A DNA stretch of 64,000 nt, taken from contig NZ_OZ245846.1 in assembly GCF_965228935.1 (NCBI RefSeq), positions 5,332,001 through 5,396,000 of the forward strand, read 5' to 3'. Below the pieces are notes generated by a model. The model was not told the origin of the DNA. It saw only the letters and a list, made by a program, of their open reading frames with translations, and ran no database searches. The translations under genes were made by a program, and so were the position numbers. The stretch comes from Ulvibacterium sp965228935. Lineage in GTDB: Bacteria; Bacteroidota; Bacteroidia; Flavobacteriales; Flavobacteriaceae. Position 1 is the stretch's first letter; every line of letters starts with the position of its first letter. Below, piece by piece: positions 1-9,845 of the stretch.

Positions 1-45
1 TAATGCTCTATGGGCATCCAATTGTTTTTCTGTTCTAGGACTCAT
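1..45 (-). CDS. Partial TetR/AcrR-like regulator (N-terminal 15 codons)
   Basis: Reading leftward from an ATG at 45, fifteen codons give MSPRTEKQLDAHRAL, and the frame is still open at the window edge. Many TetR/AcrR-family repressors in Flavobacteriaceae begin with a similar MSPRTxxQ segment just before the helix-turn-helix, which is the only reason for the call. The DNA-binding domain itself lies outside the window. The identification rests on a short N-terminus and is tentative. Confidence 0.4.
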   Translation of the reverse strand, partial: MSPRTEKQLDAHRAL

Positions 46-813
46 TTTTTTAAATTGAACGATTGGTCAAAATTAAAAAATATTTTTATCCGAAATCTAT
101 TTTGTGAAATCTTTAACTGAAAAAAGTAATATTGCTTGCCTTCAGATCTTTTACCAATTATCTATACCGAATTTTTGTATTGCGCCAAAAAGTATCCTTT
201 AAGTGCAATGCGTTTAAATCGTATCCATCAAAATCCAGGACAGAAAATATCGAAACGATTTTCCTATGTGGTCACTAAACAAAAAAGCCTTCAAGTTTGA
301 AGGCTTTTTTGTTATTCAGAAATTTTTAGTGCTTATTTTCTGTCCGCAGTTCGTATTTGGAATTGAATACCCCTCAGGGGAAAATCCAGAATTCGGTGAA
401 CGGATTTCTGATTACGAGCTTATTCTTCCATAAATGGAAACCCTACGAAAACAATTTGAAAAGAAAACATAAGGATATACTGTCTAAAACCCGTTATAGA
501 CCATCATCTTTTTGATAAGTAATAGTACTACGGCGACGAACAGGCAACACGTAAAGGTAAACACCTTCTGTAAATTGATACGTTCTTTCATAATCAACAT
601 GATTTGGAATACCTCAAATTTGGGGCAGTCCGGAATCATTTTTGGGATTTATCGATGTAAGAAGGGATTTTTGGTATGAAATAAGGTTATACTTCCATTG
701 GTCGAAGTCAACATGCACATGGTCTGGGAACGGAATACTCCCGAAATTCGGATTAAATGGCCTTTTTTACGGACCATCGGGATGGGAAACCATGAAATTC
801 CGTAAAAATTGGC
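46..813. other. Gene-poor region at the left edge
   Basis: This stretch of about 770 bases carries no convincing gene. It holds a symmetric terminator hairpin near 281-310 and a 35-codon minus-strand reading frame at 591-484 with one hydrophobic segment, treated under findings. A plus-strand frame at 642-878 overlaps the 3' end of the response regulator, has no recognisable features and I regard it as chance. Confidence 0.5.
281..310. terminator. Bidirectional intrinsic terminator
   Basis: An almost perfect inverted repeat, AAAAAAGCCTTCAA then GT then TTGAAGGCTTTTTT, gives a stem of up to 14 bp with a T-run on either strand. No clear gene ends next to it, so which transcript it stops is unknown. 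It could serve an unrecognised small RNA. Confidence 0.7.
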
Positions 814-1521
814 TTATAGGGTCTTTTCCTTTAAATAGCGCCATAGTACCGTTTTATAGGTCCTTCCTATTGGGATGACCTCCCCATGTATCCATAAAGA
901 ATCGGAATCATATTGTTCTATCCGATCCAGAGAGACCAAATATGATTTATGTACCCTAACAAAACTATCTTCGGAAAAAATTGAACTATAATACCCCAAA
1001 TTGCCCTTTACCTTGATTTTTTGGTCGTGTAGATGGATAATACAATGGTTTCGATCCCCATGCACATAACCAATATCCCGTTCATGGACTTTTCTATACA
1101 CAGCGCCTTCCTTACAAAAAAAGTACCGGTCTTTGTCAATTCCCTTGCCCACCGAAGAGGCCTTTGGCATGGATTTCATCTCCATGGCCTTACTTATGGC
1201 AGAAAGGAATCGATGATAGGGGATTGGTTTCAAGAGATAATCCACTACCCCGAGTTCAAGTGCCTCCAGGGCATATTCCTTGTAGGCCGTTGTTATGACA
1301 ATCTTAGGCGGATATTTTAAAATCCGAATAAACTGTAAGCCTTTGATGCCCGGCATTTGCATATCCAAAAACACCAAATCCACCCTTTGGGTCTGTACAT
1401 AATACAGGGCTTCGAACGCATTTTGAAAAGACCTTAGCAAGGTAAGTCCTTGCGTTTTTTTCAAATGCTTTGTCAAGACATCGATGGCCAAAGGCTCATC
1501 ATCAATAATTACGCATTGCAT
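814..1521 (-). CDS. LytTR-family response regulator (PUL-flanking pair 1)
   Basis: This is a 235-residue regulator. An N-terminal receiver domain has the acidic pair at D7/D8, the phospho-acceptor D53 in FLDMQMPG and the conserved lysine K98 in LLKPI. A C-terminal LytTR DNA-binding domain covers roughly residues 130-232 and includes the VRVHKSYLVSLDRI segment. It starts 20 bp inside the end of the upstream kinase gene, so the two are cotranscribed and probably translationally coupled. It presumably acts as a cytoplasmic transcription factor phosphorylated by that kinase. Its place at the edge of the N-glycan locus suggests, but does not prove, that it controls those genes. Confidence 0.9.
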   Translation of the reverse strand: MQCVIIDDEPLAIDVLTKHLKKTQGLTLLRSFQNAFEALYYVQTQRVDLVFLDMQMPGIKGLQFIRILKYPPKIVITTAYKEYALEALELGVVDYLLKPIPYHRFLSAISKAMEMKSMPKASSVGKGIDKDRYFFCKEGAVYRKVHERDIGYVHGDRNHCIIHLHDQKIKVKGNLGYYSSIFSEDSFVRVHKSYLVSLDRIEQYDSDSLWIHGEVIPIGRTYKTVLWRYLKEKTL

Positions 1522-2542
1522 TGGTTTCTATGGGTATTTTTAAGTTGACAAAAAATCTATCTTTCCTATCCGTAATGGCAAGGTGGTATCTTCCCGGATA
1601 AACATGTTCCAATCGCTGTTTTACATTTTTAAGCCCAATACCATTTTCAGCTCGGTCTTCCTCGGAAAATGAGGGTTTAGAATTCTCCAGATCCAATATC
1701 AAAACATCCTTCAACAGTTCAATTTTACATCGTATCCAACACTTTTCATAATCTTTGGAAGTACCATGCTTAAACGAATTTTCAACAAACGGAAGAAGAA
1801 GCAAGGGCGGAATCTTTTTGTTAGCGGTTGTTCCTAAAATGGTATGGCTTAAATCCAGCTTGTCCCCATATCGCATTTGTTCTAAAGCCATATAGTTCCC
1901 TAAACATTCCAGGTCTTCTTCAACGTCTACCCATGTCTCTTTTGCCTCATACAGTATAAAACGCAAAATGTCCGAAAGTTTAACGACCATATCCGCCGCT
2001 ATTTCCGGGTTCTCCAATATCTGGGCGTATAATCCATTTAAGGTGTTAAACAGGAAATGCGGATGCAACTGTGATTTTAAGAGTTGCAGTTCATTTTGAA
2101 TATTGGATTTGATACGATTGACATGATCCAGTTGCTGTTTTTCACGATCTCGTACCAATTTAACGACTACTACCATTGAAGATACTATGATAAGATCCAA
2201 TAAGGGTGAGATAAGTTTTGCCAGGTTATCCGGAATCAGCTTGGTGTCAACGTCAGGAAAATAAATCGGATAAACGGTAGCCCATACCAACAATCGCAAA
2301 AAAAATATTCCGACAATCAAAAGTATTCCAAATTGCAAGAATGCCAGTCCATATTTTTTTTTCAATACAAATTGGGGCAGAATAAAATAAAGTGTGACGT
2401 ATACCGTAAAAAACTTTGCGGGCAAGGATGCCAGTTCATACGTGATATGCAATCCCAGGTCGGGTTCTTGTACATAGTAGATTCCTACGGTAAAAAGGAC
2501 GTACAGACCCCAGAAAACACCATGCCTTGTTATTCTTTTCAT
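1502..2542 (-). CDS. LytS/YesM-type sensor histidine kinase (pair 1)
   Basis: From the chosen ATG at 2542 the protein has 346 residues. Four hydrophobic helices fill residues 10-130 and form a membrane sensor without a large periplasmic domain. A His_kinase domain follows, with the phospho-acceptor histidine H162 in HPHFLFNTLN. The ATP-binding part has PFVENSFKHG (near 251-260) and the glycine box NGIGLKNVKQRLE. A start 28 codons further upstream is open, but adds a segment unlike this family. It is the partner of the overlapping LytTR regulator. Such kinases sense membrane or extracytoplasmic signals; the ligand here is unknown. Confidence 0.88.
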   Translation of the reverse strand: MKRITRHGVFWGLYVLFTVGIYYVQEPDLGLHITYELASLPAKFFTVYVTLYFILPQFVLKKKYGLAFLQFGILLIVGIFFLRLLVWATVYPIYFPDVDTKLIPDNLAKLISPLLDLIIVSSMVVVVKLVRDREKQQLDHVNRIKSNIQNELQLLKSQLHPHFLFNTLNGLYAQILENPEIAADMVVKLSDILRFILYEAKETWVDVEEDLECLGNYMALEQMRYGDKLDLSHTILGTTANKKIPPLLLLPFVENSFKHGTSKDYEKCWIRCKIELLKDVLILDLENSKPSFSEEDRAENGIGLKNVKQRLEHVYPGRYHLAITDRKDRFFVNLKIPIETNAMRNY

Positions 2543-2771
2543 AGGTAAAGAAATCTTGACCAATTTAGAGGTAAAATGATTGCACAAATCAATACTAAGT
2601 ATAAAATAACAAAAATTGAGTACCAATTACACAATGATAAGTACGTATAACAAAAAAGTGTTTTTCATGCGCTTTGGTGAAAAATAGTAGGTGTTTGATA
2701 CTATTCCGTAAAAGGAAGAACTGTTGAAATTCTACTTTTAATACAATCAATGGAACCAAAACTTTGGATTT

Positions 2772-3887
2772 ATGCATACCAGTAGACGAAAATTCCTAAA
2801 AGATTTCTCCATAGCCGGAGCCGCAACTTTCTCCATGCCATTTATACTGCCCAATTCCATTTCGAGAGTTAAACTAAACGTATTGGTACTGGGTGGTACA
2901 AACTTTTTGGGACCCGCCATCGTGCAGTCCCTTGTAACGAAAGGACACCGCGTAACCCTGTTCAATAGAGGAATTACCAATCCGAATATGTTTCCCAAAC
3001 TATCCAAAATAAAGGGAGATCGGGAAAAAGGACTTACCGGATATCGAAATCTGGCAAAGGGAAAGGAAATTTGGGATGTTGTCATCGATGTATGGCCGCA
3101 AGATCCCAATTTTGTCCAAAATGCTATTACTATTTTACAAGGTAGGGCAAAGTACTATGTTTTTGTGTCCAGCATAGCAGTGTATTCAAGTTATGAAGCC
3201 ATCAGATTGGACGAAAATACAGCAAGGCGAAAAGGAGATGCCTATGAGGAGGGCAACTACAACCTCAACAAGGCACTGTGTGAAAAAGCAGTGGAAGAAG
3301 CATTCCCCGATCGATTCATCATAGTACGGCCCGGTGCTATAGTCGGTGATAGGGATTCCGGTCCTTTTGGGAGATATCTGCTAAATCGGATAAAGAACCG
3401 AAAAGAAATTCTGGCGCCCGATTCCAATGATCCCGTTCAATTCATAGACGCCCAAGACATTGGTAATTTCATTGCACAATGCATCGAAAAAAAAGTCGGG
3501 GGACATTTTAATTTGGTAGGCCCGGCCTCAACCATGGGATATAAGGATCTGCTCATCCAGGCGAAAAAGACACTAAAAAGCGAGGTGGGGATACTATGGA
3601 TGGACCCTAAATTCCTAGTCGAAGAGGTTAAGCTCGAGCCCTTTATGGAAATTCCATTTTGGATTCCCGTGGCTTTGGATCCCGAACCTGGTTTTTATCA
3701 GATCAGCAATAAAAGGGCCATTGACCATGGACTAGTGTTTACAGATTACAACGAGACCGTTAAAACAAGCTATCTTTCCTTTAAGGAAAAAAGATTCATT
3801 GAGGAGGAAGGATACGATGTGGTTTTTGGCATTTCCGAAGAAAGGGAGGACGCTATCATTGCAAGATGGAAGCAAAAGAATAACTAG
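2772..3887 (+). CDS. Tat-exported NAD-dependent epimerase/dehydratase-like protein
   Basis: This 371-residue protein is an extended short-chain dehydrogenase/reductase. A twin-arginine signal, SRRKFLKDF at residues 4-12, is followed by a hydrophobic stretch to about residue 28, so export as a folded, cofactor-loaded enzyme is expected. The Rossmann fingerprint GGTNFLG is at 41-47 and the catalytic YxxxK is YNLNK at 163-167. The substrate cannot be deduced. It is convergent with the DUF4838 gene and divergent from the kinase gene. Similar Tat-type SDR proteins occur in flavobacterial sugar loci. A role in sugar oxidation or epimerisation in the periplasm is inference. Confidence 0.8.
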   Translation: MHTSRRKFLKDFSIAGAATFSMPFILPNSISRVKLNVLVLGGTNFLGPAIVQSLVTKGHRVTLFNRGITNPNMFPKLSKIKGDREKGLTGYRNLAKGKEIWDVVIDVWPQDPNFVQNAITILQGRAKYYVFVSSIAVYSSYEAIRLDENTARRKGDAYEEGNYNLNKALCEKAVEEAFPDRFIIVRPGAIVGDRDSGPFGRYLLNRIKNRKEILAPDSNDPVQFIDAQDIGNFIAQCIEKKVGGHFNLVGPASTMGYKDLLIQAKKTLKSEVGILWMDPKFLVEEVKLEPFMEIPFWIPVALDPEPGFYQISNKRAIDHGLVFTDYNETVKTSYLSFKEKRFIEEEGYDVVFGISEEREDAIIARWKQKNN

Positions 3888-3965
3888 GGTGTGCTATGGA
3901 TCTGGGCCTATCTCTTCCCAGAATTTGCCTTAATCAAGCTGCACGAAAGCGGTAAAACCCATTCA

Positions 3966-6194
3966 TCAATTGATGATTATCTCATCTGCAAATACCCATG
4001 AAGGCAATCCAGCGGCATGATGCCAATACGGGGTTTTGGTATTCCTTGCTTGAATCTTAATATAACGTGCTTGTACCGGTTCAAAATCCATATCAAAATA
4101 TTGGATGTCGTTTACTTTGCTATCCTTTTTTAAGGGATAGGGATTAGATACCGAACCCAGTCCTTGGAAATCCTTGTTGTCCGAAGATATTGAATAGGAA
4201 ACTGTGGATGGTAAAAACACTATATGATTGGTTACCTGTAAAAAAGCAAGGGAGATTGTCCGTATCTCCATAGGTTCTCCCAAATCCAGGATCACCTCCA
4301 TATCATTCCCTTCGTATCCCAGCCAATTGGCATAAAAACTGCTTCCCCCTAAGGCGCCGTCCGTAAGCACCATGGGATTCTCATCGGCATATTTTTTGGG
4401 ATTCGTTAAAGTAACCACTTTTTTGCCTTTTGCCTTATTGGGTTTTTGTGCAATTTCCAGTGCGGATAGATAATTTTTTCCATATTCTCTTACCGTAAAG
4501 CCCATTTCATTCATAAGTTCTATGTCATGATTGGAAGTTGTTTCCATAAAGTTGTCCAATACGGACACTACTCCAGGATTGGCTTTTTTTGTCCCTCCAT
4601 CATTCGTAATCATCAAAGTGTACTTCCCATTGATATTCTTTCTACTGGCCTCCAAAACGGCATAATCCACCCCTAAGCGGGCCTTCCTTACCCTGGTTAC
4701 CAGCTCCGAACTATTGGCAACGACCTTTTCGGCCTTATCGAACAATTCCGTGTATCGGGTCAATAGTTCCGGCCGTAGATAGGAACCAAAAGCCTCGGAA
4801 GGGTCTCCATATAGGAATAAAAAGAAATCCGCATCTTTTTCCAGTTCGCTATGGATCAAATCTACATATTCCTTAATATATGCCCCGGCCGCTCCATAAT
4901 ACCCCTCCGTAAACTCTACCAACAAGGTGTCCGGATCCAACTCGGGATTCCATAATAATTTTGCCGTAATGTACGATCGTAGTTCAAAAAGTTCGCTCGG
5001 ATTATGGCTATGCTGCTCAAAAACCCATTTCGCATTGTTATCCCTAAATAATTGAATATTGGGCCGTAACGTATGCATATTGGGAAATGGTGCCAAAAAA
5101 TTGGTAAACTGGGTGGTATAGTCCCAAATCCTAACGTTGTCCGTTAATCTTCCCCAACCTTCCAAATCCATGGCGAAATCGGTACACTTTTCAGAAATTG
5201 GCGCCGCGCGGTCACATTCTATGGAACAAAGGGTAATCAATACATTATCGGCCGGTCTGGTCTTACAGGGTTTACGGGTATACTGATAGGCCAGGGTTGA
5301 AATGGTCTTATCCGGAAAATCAGCCGCCACCTGGTTTACGAAGCGGATCATGGTACCCGAAGAACTGCCTTCTTCCTCATCGATCTTGTGGCAAGCATCA
5401 CACTGACAATGTTGTTGATTATCATCCTGACTCACAGAAACCACAGAGGCTTCTGGATTTCGTGTGAACAAGGCGGCTACGGAATCCTTAACGATTTCCA
5501 ATACCTTTTCATTGGTTAGGCACAATTGGGTCGGCAATCGTTGATCACCCCTTAAGGCATAATATTCAGGATTGGATCTATAAAATTTTTCTTCCGGCAA
5601 AAACCGATGAAAGGTGTGTACCTTGGCCTCCGGGGCATAATACGGAAAGGACTCATAGGTTACTTTTTGCTGATCGGCAAAGCTTTTGTTTTCATAAAAT
5701 AGTTTGGAATGTACCGTTCTCGTAGTTATATCCGGTGTATAGGCATAATCGATAGGTTTTAATGCCATGGTCGTTAAGGACGGAATGTGTATGGCATCAG
5801 GGGCATACCATTTACAACCTAGGTAGCGCTCCAAAAATTCATAGACCGCATACCGGGTATCCAAATCGGAATGGCCAAAAATGAACACATTCTTTGCCTG
5901 GGATTTGATAACAATTTGATGGGGCTCCAATGGCTCCCCGTTAATGTTTCCAATATAGATTTTAGACTTTTCGGCATCTTGGGAGCTTTCATCCACAATA
6001 TCCAGTGCCACCCCACTTATTTTTTGCAAATACTCCTGTAACAATTCCGCTGATCGATACTGGCTTTCCGTGGCTTCGCCCATAAACACTATTTCATAAT
6101 CCGACCTTCCGTTTTCAACGATTTGCAGACTGTCATTGGTACATGAAACCAGGAAAAATCCCGTCATCATCAGAAATAGTATGTTCATTTTCAT
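3966..6194 (-). CDS. DUF4838 (GH163-like) lipoprotein with discoidin-like C-terminus
   Basis: From the ATG at 6194 the protein has 742 residues. A lipoprotein signal ends at Cys18 (FFLVSC). Residues about 30-140 resemble the N-terminal domain found ahead of GH67/GH20 enzymes. The central part, about 180-460, is DUF4838, with the QDDN...CxCxxC segment typical of that family. The last 130 residues look like an F5/8 type C (discoidin) carbohydrate-binding fold. DUF4838 is the family from which GH163, the endo-beta-N-acetylglucosaminidases acting on complex N-glycans, was founded. It is the last gene of the enzyme operon, 56 bp after the GH18 gene. Endo-glycosidase activity is likely by context but not shown by the sequence. 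Confidence 0.75.
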   Translation of the reverse strand: MKMNILFLMMTGFFLVSCTNDSLQIVENGRSDYEIVFMGEATESQYRSAELLQEYLQKISGVALDIVDESSQDAEKSKIYIGNINGEPLEPHQIVIKSQAKNVFIFGHSDLDTRYAVYEFLERYLGCKWYAPDAIHIPSLTTMALKPIDYAYTPDITTRTVHSKLFYENKSFADQQKVTYESFPYYAPEAKVHTFHRFLPEEKFYRSNPEYYALRGDQRLPTQLCLTNEKVLEIVKDSVAALFTRNPEASVVSVSQDDNQQHCQCDACHKIDEEEGSSSGTMIRFVNQVAADFPDKTISTLAYQYTRKPCKTRPADNVLITLCSIECDRAAPISEKCTDFAMDLEGWGRLTDNVRIWDYTTQFTNFLAPFPNMHTLRPNIQLFRDNNAKWVFEQHSHNPSELFELRSYITAKLLWNPELDPDTLLVEFTEGYYGAAGAYIKEYVDLIHSELEKDADFFLFLYGDPSEAFGSYLRPELLTRYTELFDKAEKVVANSSELVTRVRKARLGVDYAVLEASRKNINGKYTLMITNDGGTKKANPGVVSVLDNFMETTSNHDIELMNEMGFTVREYGKNYLSALEIAQKPNKAKGKKVVTLTNPKKYADENPMVLTDGALGGSSFYANWLGYEGNDMEVILDLGEPMEIRTISLAFLQVTNHIVFLPSTVSYSISSDNKDFQGLGSVSNPYPLKKDSKVNDIQYFDMDFEPVQARYIKIQARNTKTPYWHHAAGLPSWVFADEIIIN

Positions 6195-6250
6195 AGGCGC
6201 AAATTTTTCAACGCACTCTTTGGCAGTTCCAAATAAACTGTACAATACCC

Positions 6251-7459
6251 TTATGGCTTACTTAGGGAGGCCTTATAAATGGAATTCAAGAGACTGCTCT
6301 TTTCCTTGGTATCGTTACCCAATTCCCAAAACATTATACCGCCTAGCCCTTTTTTCATGGCATATTCGGTCTTCAAGCGAACGGAAACCGTATCATCATA
6401 ACTTATAAAAATACTGTCCTTGGCGCTATACAGGTAAGGAGCCTTGGCAATAGCATCCCAATATCTAGTATAGTTCTTGTCGCTTTCAAATTCCTTCCTG
6501 ATTTGATGGTAGGCACTCCAGCCAATATGGGCGCCGGAGTTGCGTTGGTATAATCCATTATCCTTGGGAGGTACCCCTTTCCATGCGCGACCATAAAAGG
6601 CAGCACCGATGACAATTTGTTCAAGCTTTACACCTTGATCCATGCAAAAGGCGACAATCTTTTCCGCTGATCTCGGCCCATAGGTAAGGCCCCGTTTCTT
6701 CATGGCCTCTTTTCTTTGGTTGACATATTCCTCGGCCGGTGTTCCCGAGATGTCCTCATCGGTTATCCATCCCAAGGCGGTATGATGGCCAGTGAACGGG
6801 GATGTGGCTCCTATTTGGTCATAGGTCATGACGTTCATGTAGTCCACATGCTTCATCACTTCAAGAAGTTCTATGTTACGGTAATACGGTTTCCATCCGG
6901 CAGAGGCGAAGGTAAGGGTTTGGTTCCTTTCCAAAGTATTGAGGGCTTCCCTTAGTTCTTTCATCAAGAGTGTAAAATTCTGTTTGTCCTCTGGGCGGGC
7001 CCCGGTATTTGCTGCCGGTATTGCCGGATATTCCCAATCGATATCCAGCCCATCCAATTCATATTTCCGGTTGAAATCCAAAACACTTTGTACAAATTTT
7101 TTCCTGTTTTCCGCAGTATGCGCCATATCGGAAAAACCGTCTGCACCCCAGCCTCCACAGGCAATCATGACCTTTAGTCTGGGATGGTGTTTCCTTTGAG
7201 CTACCAACTGCTGAAGTTGTTCCCCCGCCTTTTCGTTCCCGAACTTCATTTCACCATCGATTACATTCGTAAAGGAAAATATGATGTGGGTAAGCTGATG
7301 TAAAGGTAATTTCTCCGGTGCATATTCCTTCTCCGGAACATAATAAGCCATAACCATGGTGGAATCCGGTTTTTTGGGAATATCCTTTCCATCCGGGACA
7401 AACGAAGAAACCAAAAGAGCTGTAAGAAAAAAGAAAACGGCATATTTTAAATACTTCAT
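6251..7459 (-). CDS. GH18 family glycosidase (chitinase-like or endo-GlcNAcase)
   Basis: The ATG at 7459 gives 402 residues with an N-terminal signal/anchor helix (residues 5-21). The GH18 signature DGLDIDWEYP is intact, with D136, D139, D141 and the catalytic acid E143, and the barrel strand KVMIACGGWG is clear. The signature is of the chitinase type, and the protein has the size of a single-barrel enzyme without accessory modules. Family members cut beta-1,4 bonds between GlcNAc residues. In this operon the obvious target is the chitobiose core of N-glycans, either still on protein or after release by the amidase. Chitin oligosaccharides remain possible. A start 25 codons upstream is open but lacks a signal peptide. 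Confidence 0.88.
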   Translation of the reverse strand: MKYLKYAVFFFLTALLVSSFVPDGKDIPKKPDSTMVMAYYVPEKEYAPEKLPLHQLTHIIFSFTNVIDGEMKFGNEKAGEQLQQLVAQRKHHPRLKVMIACGGWGADGFSDMAHTAENRKKFVQSVLDFNRKYELDGLDIDWEYPAIPAANTGARPEDKQNFTLLMKELREALNTLERNQTLTFASAGWKPYYRNIELLEVMKHVDYMNVMTYDQIGATSPFTGHHTALGWITDEDISGTPAEEYVNQRKEAMKKRGLTYGPRSAEKIVAFCMDQGVKLEQIVIGAAFYGRAWKGVPPKDNGLYQRNSGAHIGWSAYHQIRKEFESDKNYTRYWDAIAKAPYLYSAKDSIFISYDDTVSVRLKTEYAMKKGLGGIMFWELGNDTKEKSSLLNSIYKASLSKP

Positions 7460-7561
7460 AGGAAAATAGTTTACTTCTAAAGCTAAATCAATAAAGGGAC
7501 TCCCCCATAATTTATTAGACGGAAAGCATAGCAAGAAGCATACACGACAATCTGCGCACCT

Positions 7562-9793
7562 CTATTCAAAAGATAGGATGGAGGCGTTTACCAGATTATC
7601 ATGTGAAACAAAATATCCCTTAAGCGGTTTTCCATCCAATTGGATTCCTTTAATCGCTCCATTCGTATCCATTGAACCGCTTCGAACAATCCTTAATTTT
7701 TCGTTTTTGTAATACTTGTTGTCCAAATGAACGGTAATGGTGTCAAAAACCGGTTTGGTAAGGGTATAAATGGGTTCTGCGGGATTGACCGGATACAGTC
7801 CCATCATGGAAAAGACTGCCCAAGCCGACATGGTTCCGGTATCGTCGTTTCCGGGCAGGCCGTCCGGGCTGTTCTTGAAATAGGTTTCTAAAAGCTCGGA
7901 TACTTTCTGTTGGGTTCGGTATTCCTGGCCCTTTACATAATTGAACAAATAGGGATAGGCGATATCCGGTTCATTGGCCATATCAAACTGATCCTTGTCA
8001 AAGACATCCTGAAGCCGATTTACAAATGCCTTGGATCCTCCCATCATTTTCATCAGTCCCTTGATATCATGGGGCACCATAAAGGTATATTGCCAGGCAT
8101 TGCCCTCGATGAATCCCAAGTTCTTTTCAAAATTGGCCCCTGATTCCGGATTGTAAGGTCTTAACCAAGTACCATCATCATTTTTAGGTCTCAACAGATT
8201 TATACTCGGATCAAATAGACTTCGGTAAGACAGGGCTCTTTTTGCAAATCGTTTTTGATCTTCCTTTTTGCCCAATTCCTTGGCCAATTGTGCAATCGCA
8301 TAATCCGTAATATTGTACTCCTGGGTTGTGGAAACCGAACCGCTATTGGTCGTCTTTGTGGTAAGGTACCCTTTTTCCAAATAGTCTTTAATTCCAGGTC
8401 GGAGCGGATTGTCCTCCATTTGATCTGCGCTTTTGAGCATACCCTCATACGCTTTTTGGACATCAAAATCACGGATTCCCTTAAGGTAGGTATCCGCAAT
8501 GATGATTCCGGCCGGATCTCCTACCATAGTGGTAGTTTCCGTAGCGTTCAGTTCCCATTTCGGAAGCCAGCCGCTTTCCTCATAAATCTGCAACATGCTC
8601 TTGACCATGTTGGACTGTTGTTTGGGATACACCAGACTCATTAACTGATGTAAATTGCGATAAGTGTCCCAAAGCGAAAAAACGGTGTACCGGGTCCCGT
8701 CCGTTTTCAAAGTTTCCCTTGTCCTCATTTTAGGATAGTCCCCATTAACATCGTTCAGGGTATTGGGATGAATCAAGGTATGATAGAGTGCCGTGTAGAA
8801 CTTGATTTTATCCTCTTCCTTGCCTCCTTCTACCTCAATTCTGGACAAATATCGGTTCCATTCCTCCTTGGCACTTTGTAAAATTTGATCAAAACTTCTA
8901 TCGGAAGTTTCCCTTTCCAAGTTTTCCCGGGCATTTGCTATACTCACGTAGGATATCCCAATTTTCAATTCCAATTGGGTCGGCTTTTCGAAGCTATATC
9001 GCATATACGCACCTATACTATCGCCAACCACCTCCTTGGTGTATCCCTCCATCAACCTGGGTTTTCCATTGTATTTCTTCATCCATTGGGATTCGACCCC
9101 GTTGTACTTTGTCGGTTTTTTCCAGGTTCCGAATTCCTGGGCCGGTCTTGAAAAACGGGCCACAAAATACACAGGATAGGCTTCCTCTGGTTTGAAGTAG
9201 CAAAATGAACCTACCGATCGCATTCCTTCTATTTCAGTGGGGGAAACCACCTTAACGCTGGCTCCTTGCTCATTGGTAAGTCCCAAACCTAAATTCAATA
9301 GAACATTCGCATCCCCCTTTGGGAAGGTATAGTTACTCACCCCTACCCTTGTGGTAGCTGTAGCTTCCATCTTGATATCATATTTATCCAAATGATTGGA
9401 ATAATAACCTACTTCCGATACTTCCGAGGAGTAGGTGGATCCGTATTTCAAATGATCGGTCTTTATCTCCCCGGTAGTCGGCATGGCCAAAATTACGCCT
9501 AACTCAGGACAGCCTACCCCACTTAGGTTCACATGGCTGAACCCCGTTAAAAATGTATTTTCGTGGACATAGGGTGTGGACAGCCAGCGACTATCCTTTT
9601 CCAACGGCAAATTTTGTTCTCCCGCTACATTGAAGGGCGAAACATTGGCCATCCCCCTCACCGCAATGGGACCTGGATTTGTAGTGCCAAAATTGGAAGT
9701 TCCGATAAACGGGTTTACGTAGTCCACCGGTTTTTCTTGTGCCATAAGGCACATGGTTACGAAACAAGAAAGAAAAAATATCCTAAATGCCAT
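7562..9793 (-). CDS. GH92 alpha-mannosidase, divergent subgroup (copy A)
   Basis: This 743-residue secreted enzyme has a type I signal peptide ending near residue 18 (LMAQ) and the GH92 opening VDYVNPFIGT. The usual GNTYPGA segment is replaced by one reading NPGPIAVRG. The C-terminal catalytic domain has EGNAWQ at 563-568; I take its Glu to be the general acid, from memory of the family. It also has GNDDTGTMSAW from about 648. The usual HGNEPSHH loop is ANEPDIAYPYLF near 606-617, which sets this copy apart from the other three. GH92 enzymes are calcium-dependent inverting exo-alpha-mannosidases. The gene sits between the PNGase F-like and GH18 genes on one transcript. Confidence 0.92.
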   Translation of the reverse strand: MAFRIFFLSCFVTMCLMAQEKPVDYVNPFIGTSNFGTTNPGPIAVRGMANVSPFNVAGEQNLPLEKDSRWLSTPYVHENTFLTGFSHVNLSGVGCPELGVILAMPTTGEIKTDHLKYGSTYSSEVSEVGYYSNHLDKYDIKMEATATTRVGVSNYTFPKGDANVLLNLGLGLTNEQGASVKVVSPTEIEGMRSVGSFCYFKPEEAYPVYFVARFSRPAQEFGTWKKPTKYNGVESQWMKKYNGKPRLMEGYTKEVVGDSIGAYMRYSFEKPTQLELKIGISYVSIANARENLERETSDRSFDQILQSAKEEWNRYLSRIEVEGGKEEDKIKFYTALYHTLIHPNTLNDVNGDYPKMRTRETLKTDGTRYTVFSLWDTYRNLHQLMSLVYPKQQSNMVKSMLQIYEESGWLPKWELNATETTTMVGDPAGIIIADTYLKGIRDFDVQKAYEGMLKSADQMEDNPLRPGIKDYLEKGYLTTKTTNSGSVSTTQEYNITDYAIAQLAKELGKKEDQKRFAKRALSYRSLFDPSINLLRPKNDDGTWLRPYNPESGANFEKNLGFIEGNAWQYTFMVPHDIKGLMKMMGGSKAFVNRLQDVFDKDQFDMANEPDIAYPYLFNYVKGQEYRTQQKVSELLETYFKNSPDGLPGNDDTGTMSAWAVFSMMGLYPVNPAEPIYTLTKPVFDTITVHLDNKYYKNEKLRIVRSGSMDTNGAIKGIQLDGKPLKGYFVSHDNLVNASILSFE

Positions 9794-9845
9794 AGTGTTG
9801 TTTATTTCATTACTTTACTTAAAGAACCGGTACCCTTTTCCATTG

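Noticed and set aside
642..878. Plus-strand 78-codon frame near the left edge
   Set aside because: It overlaps the 3' end of the well-supported response regulator on the opposite strand and shows no family features.
3901..3922. Hairpin TCTGGG/CCCAGA between the convergent SDR and DUF4838 genes
   Set aside because: It has six base pairs, a 10-base loop and no T-run on either side, too weak to call a terminator.
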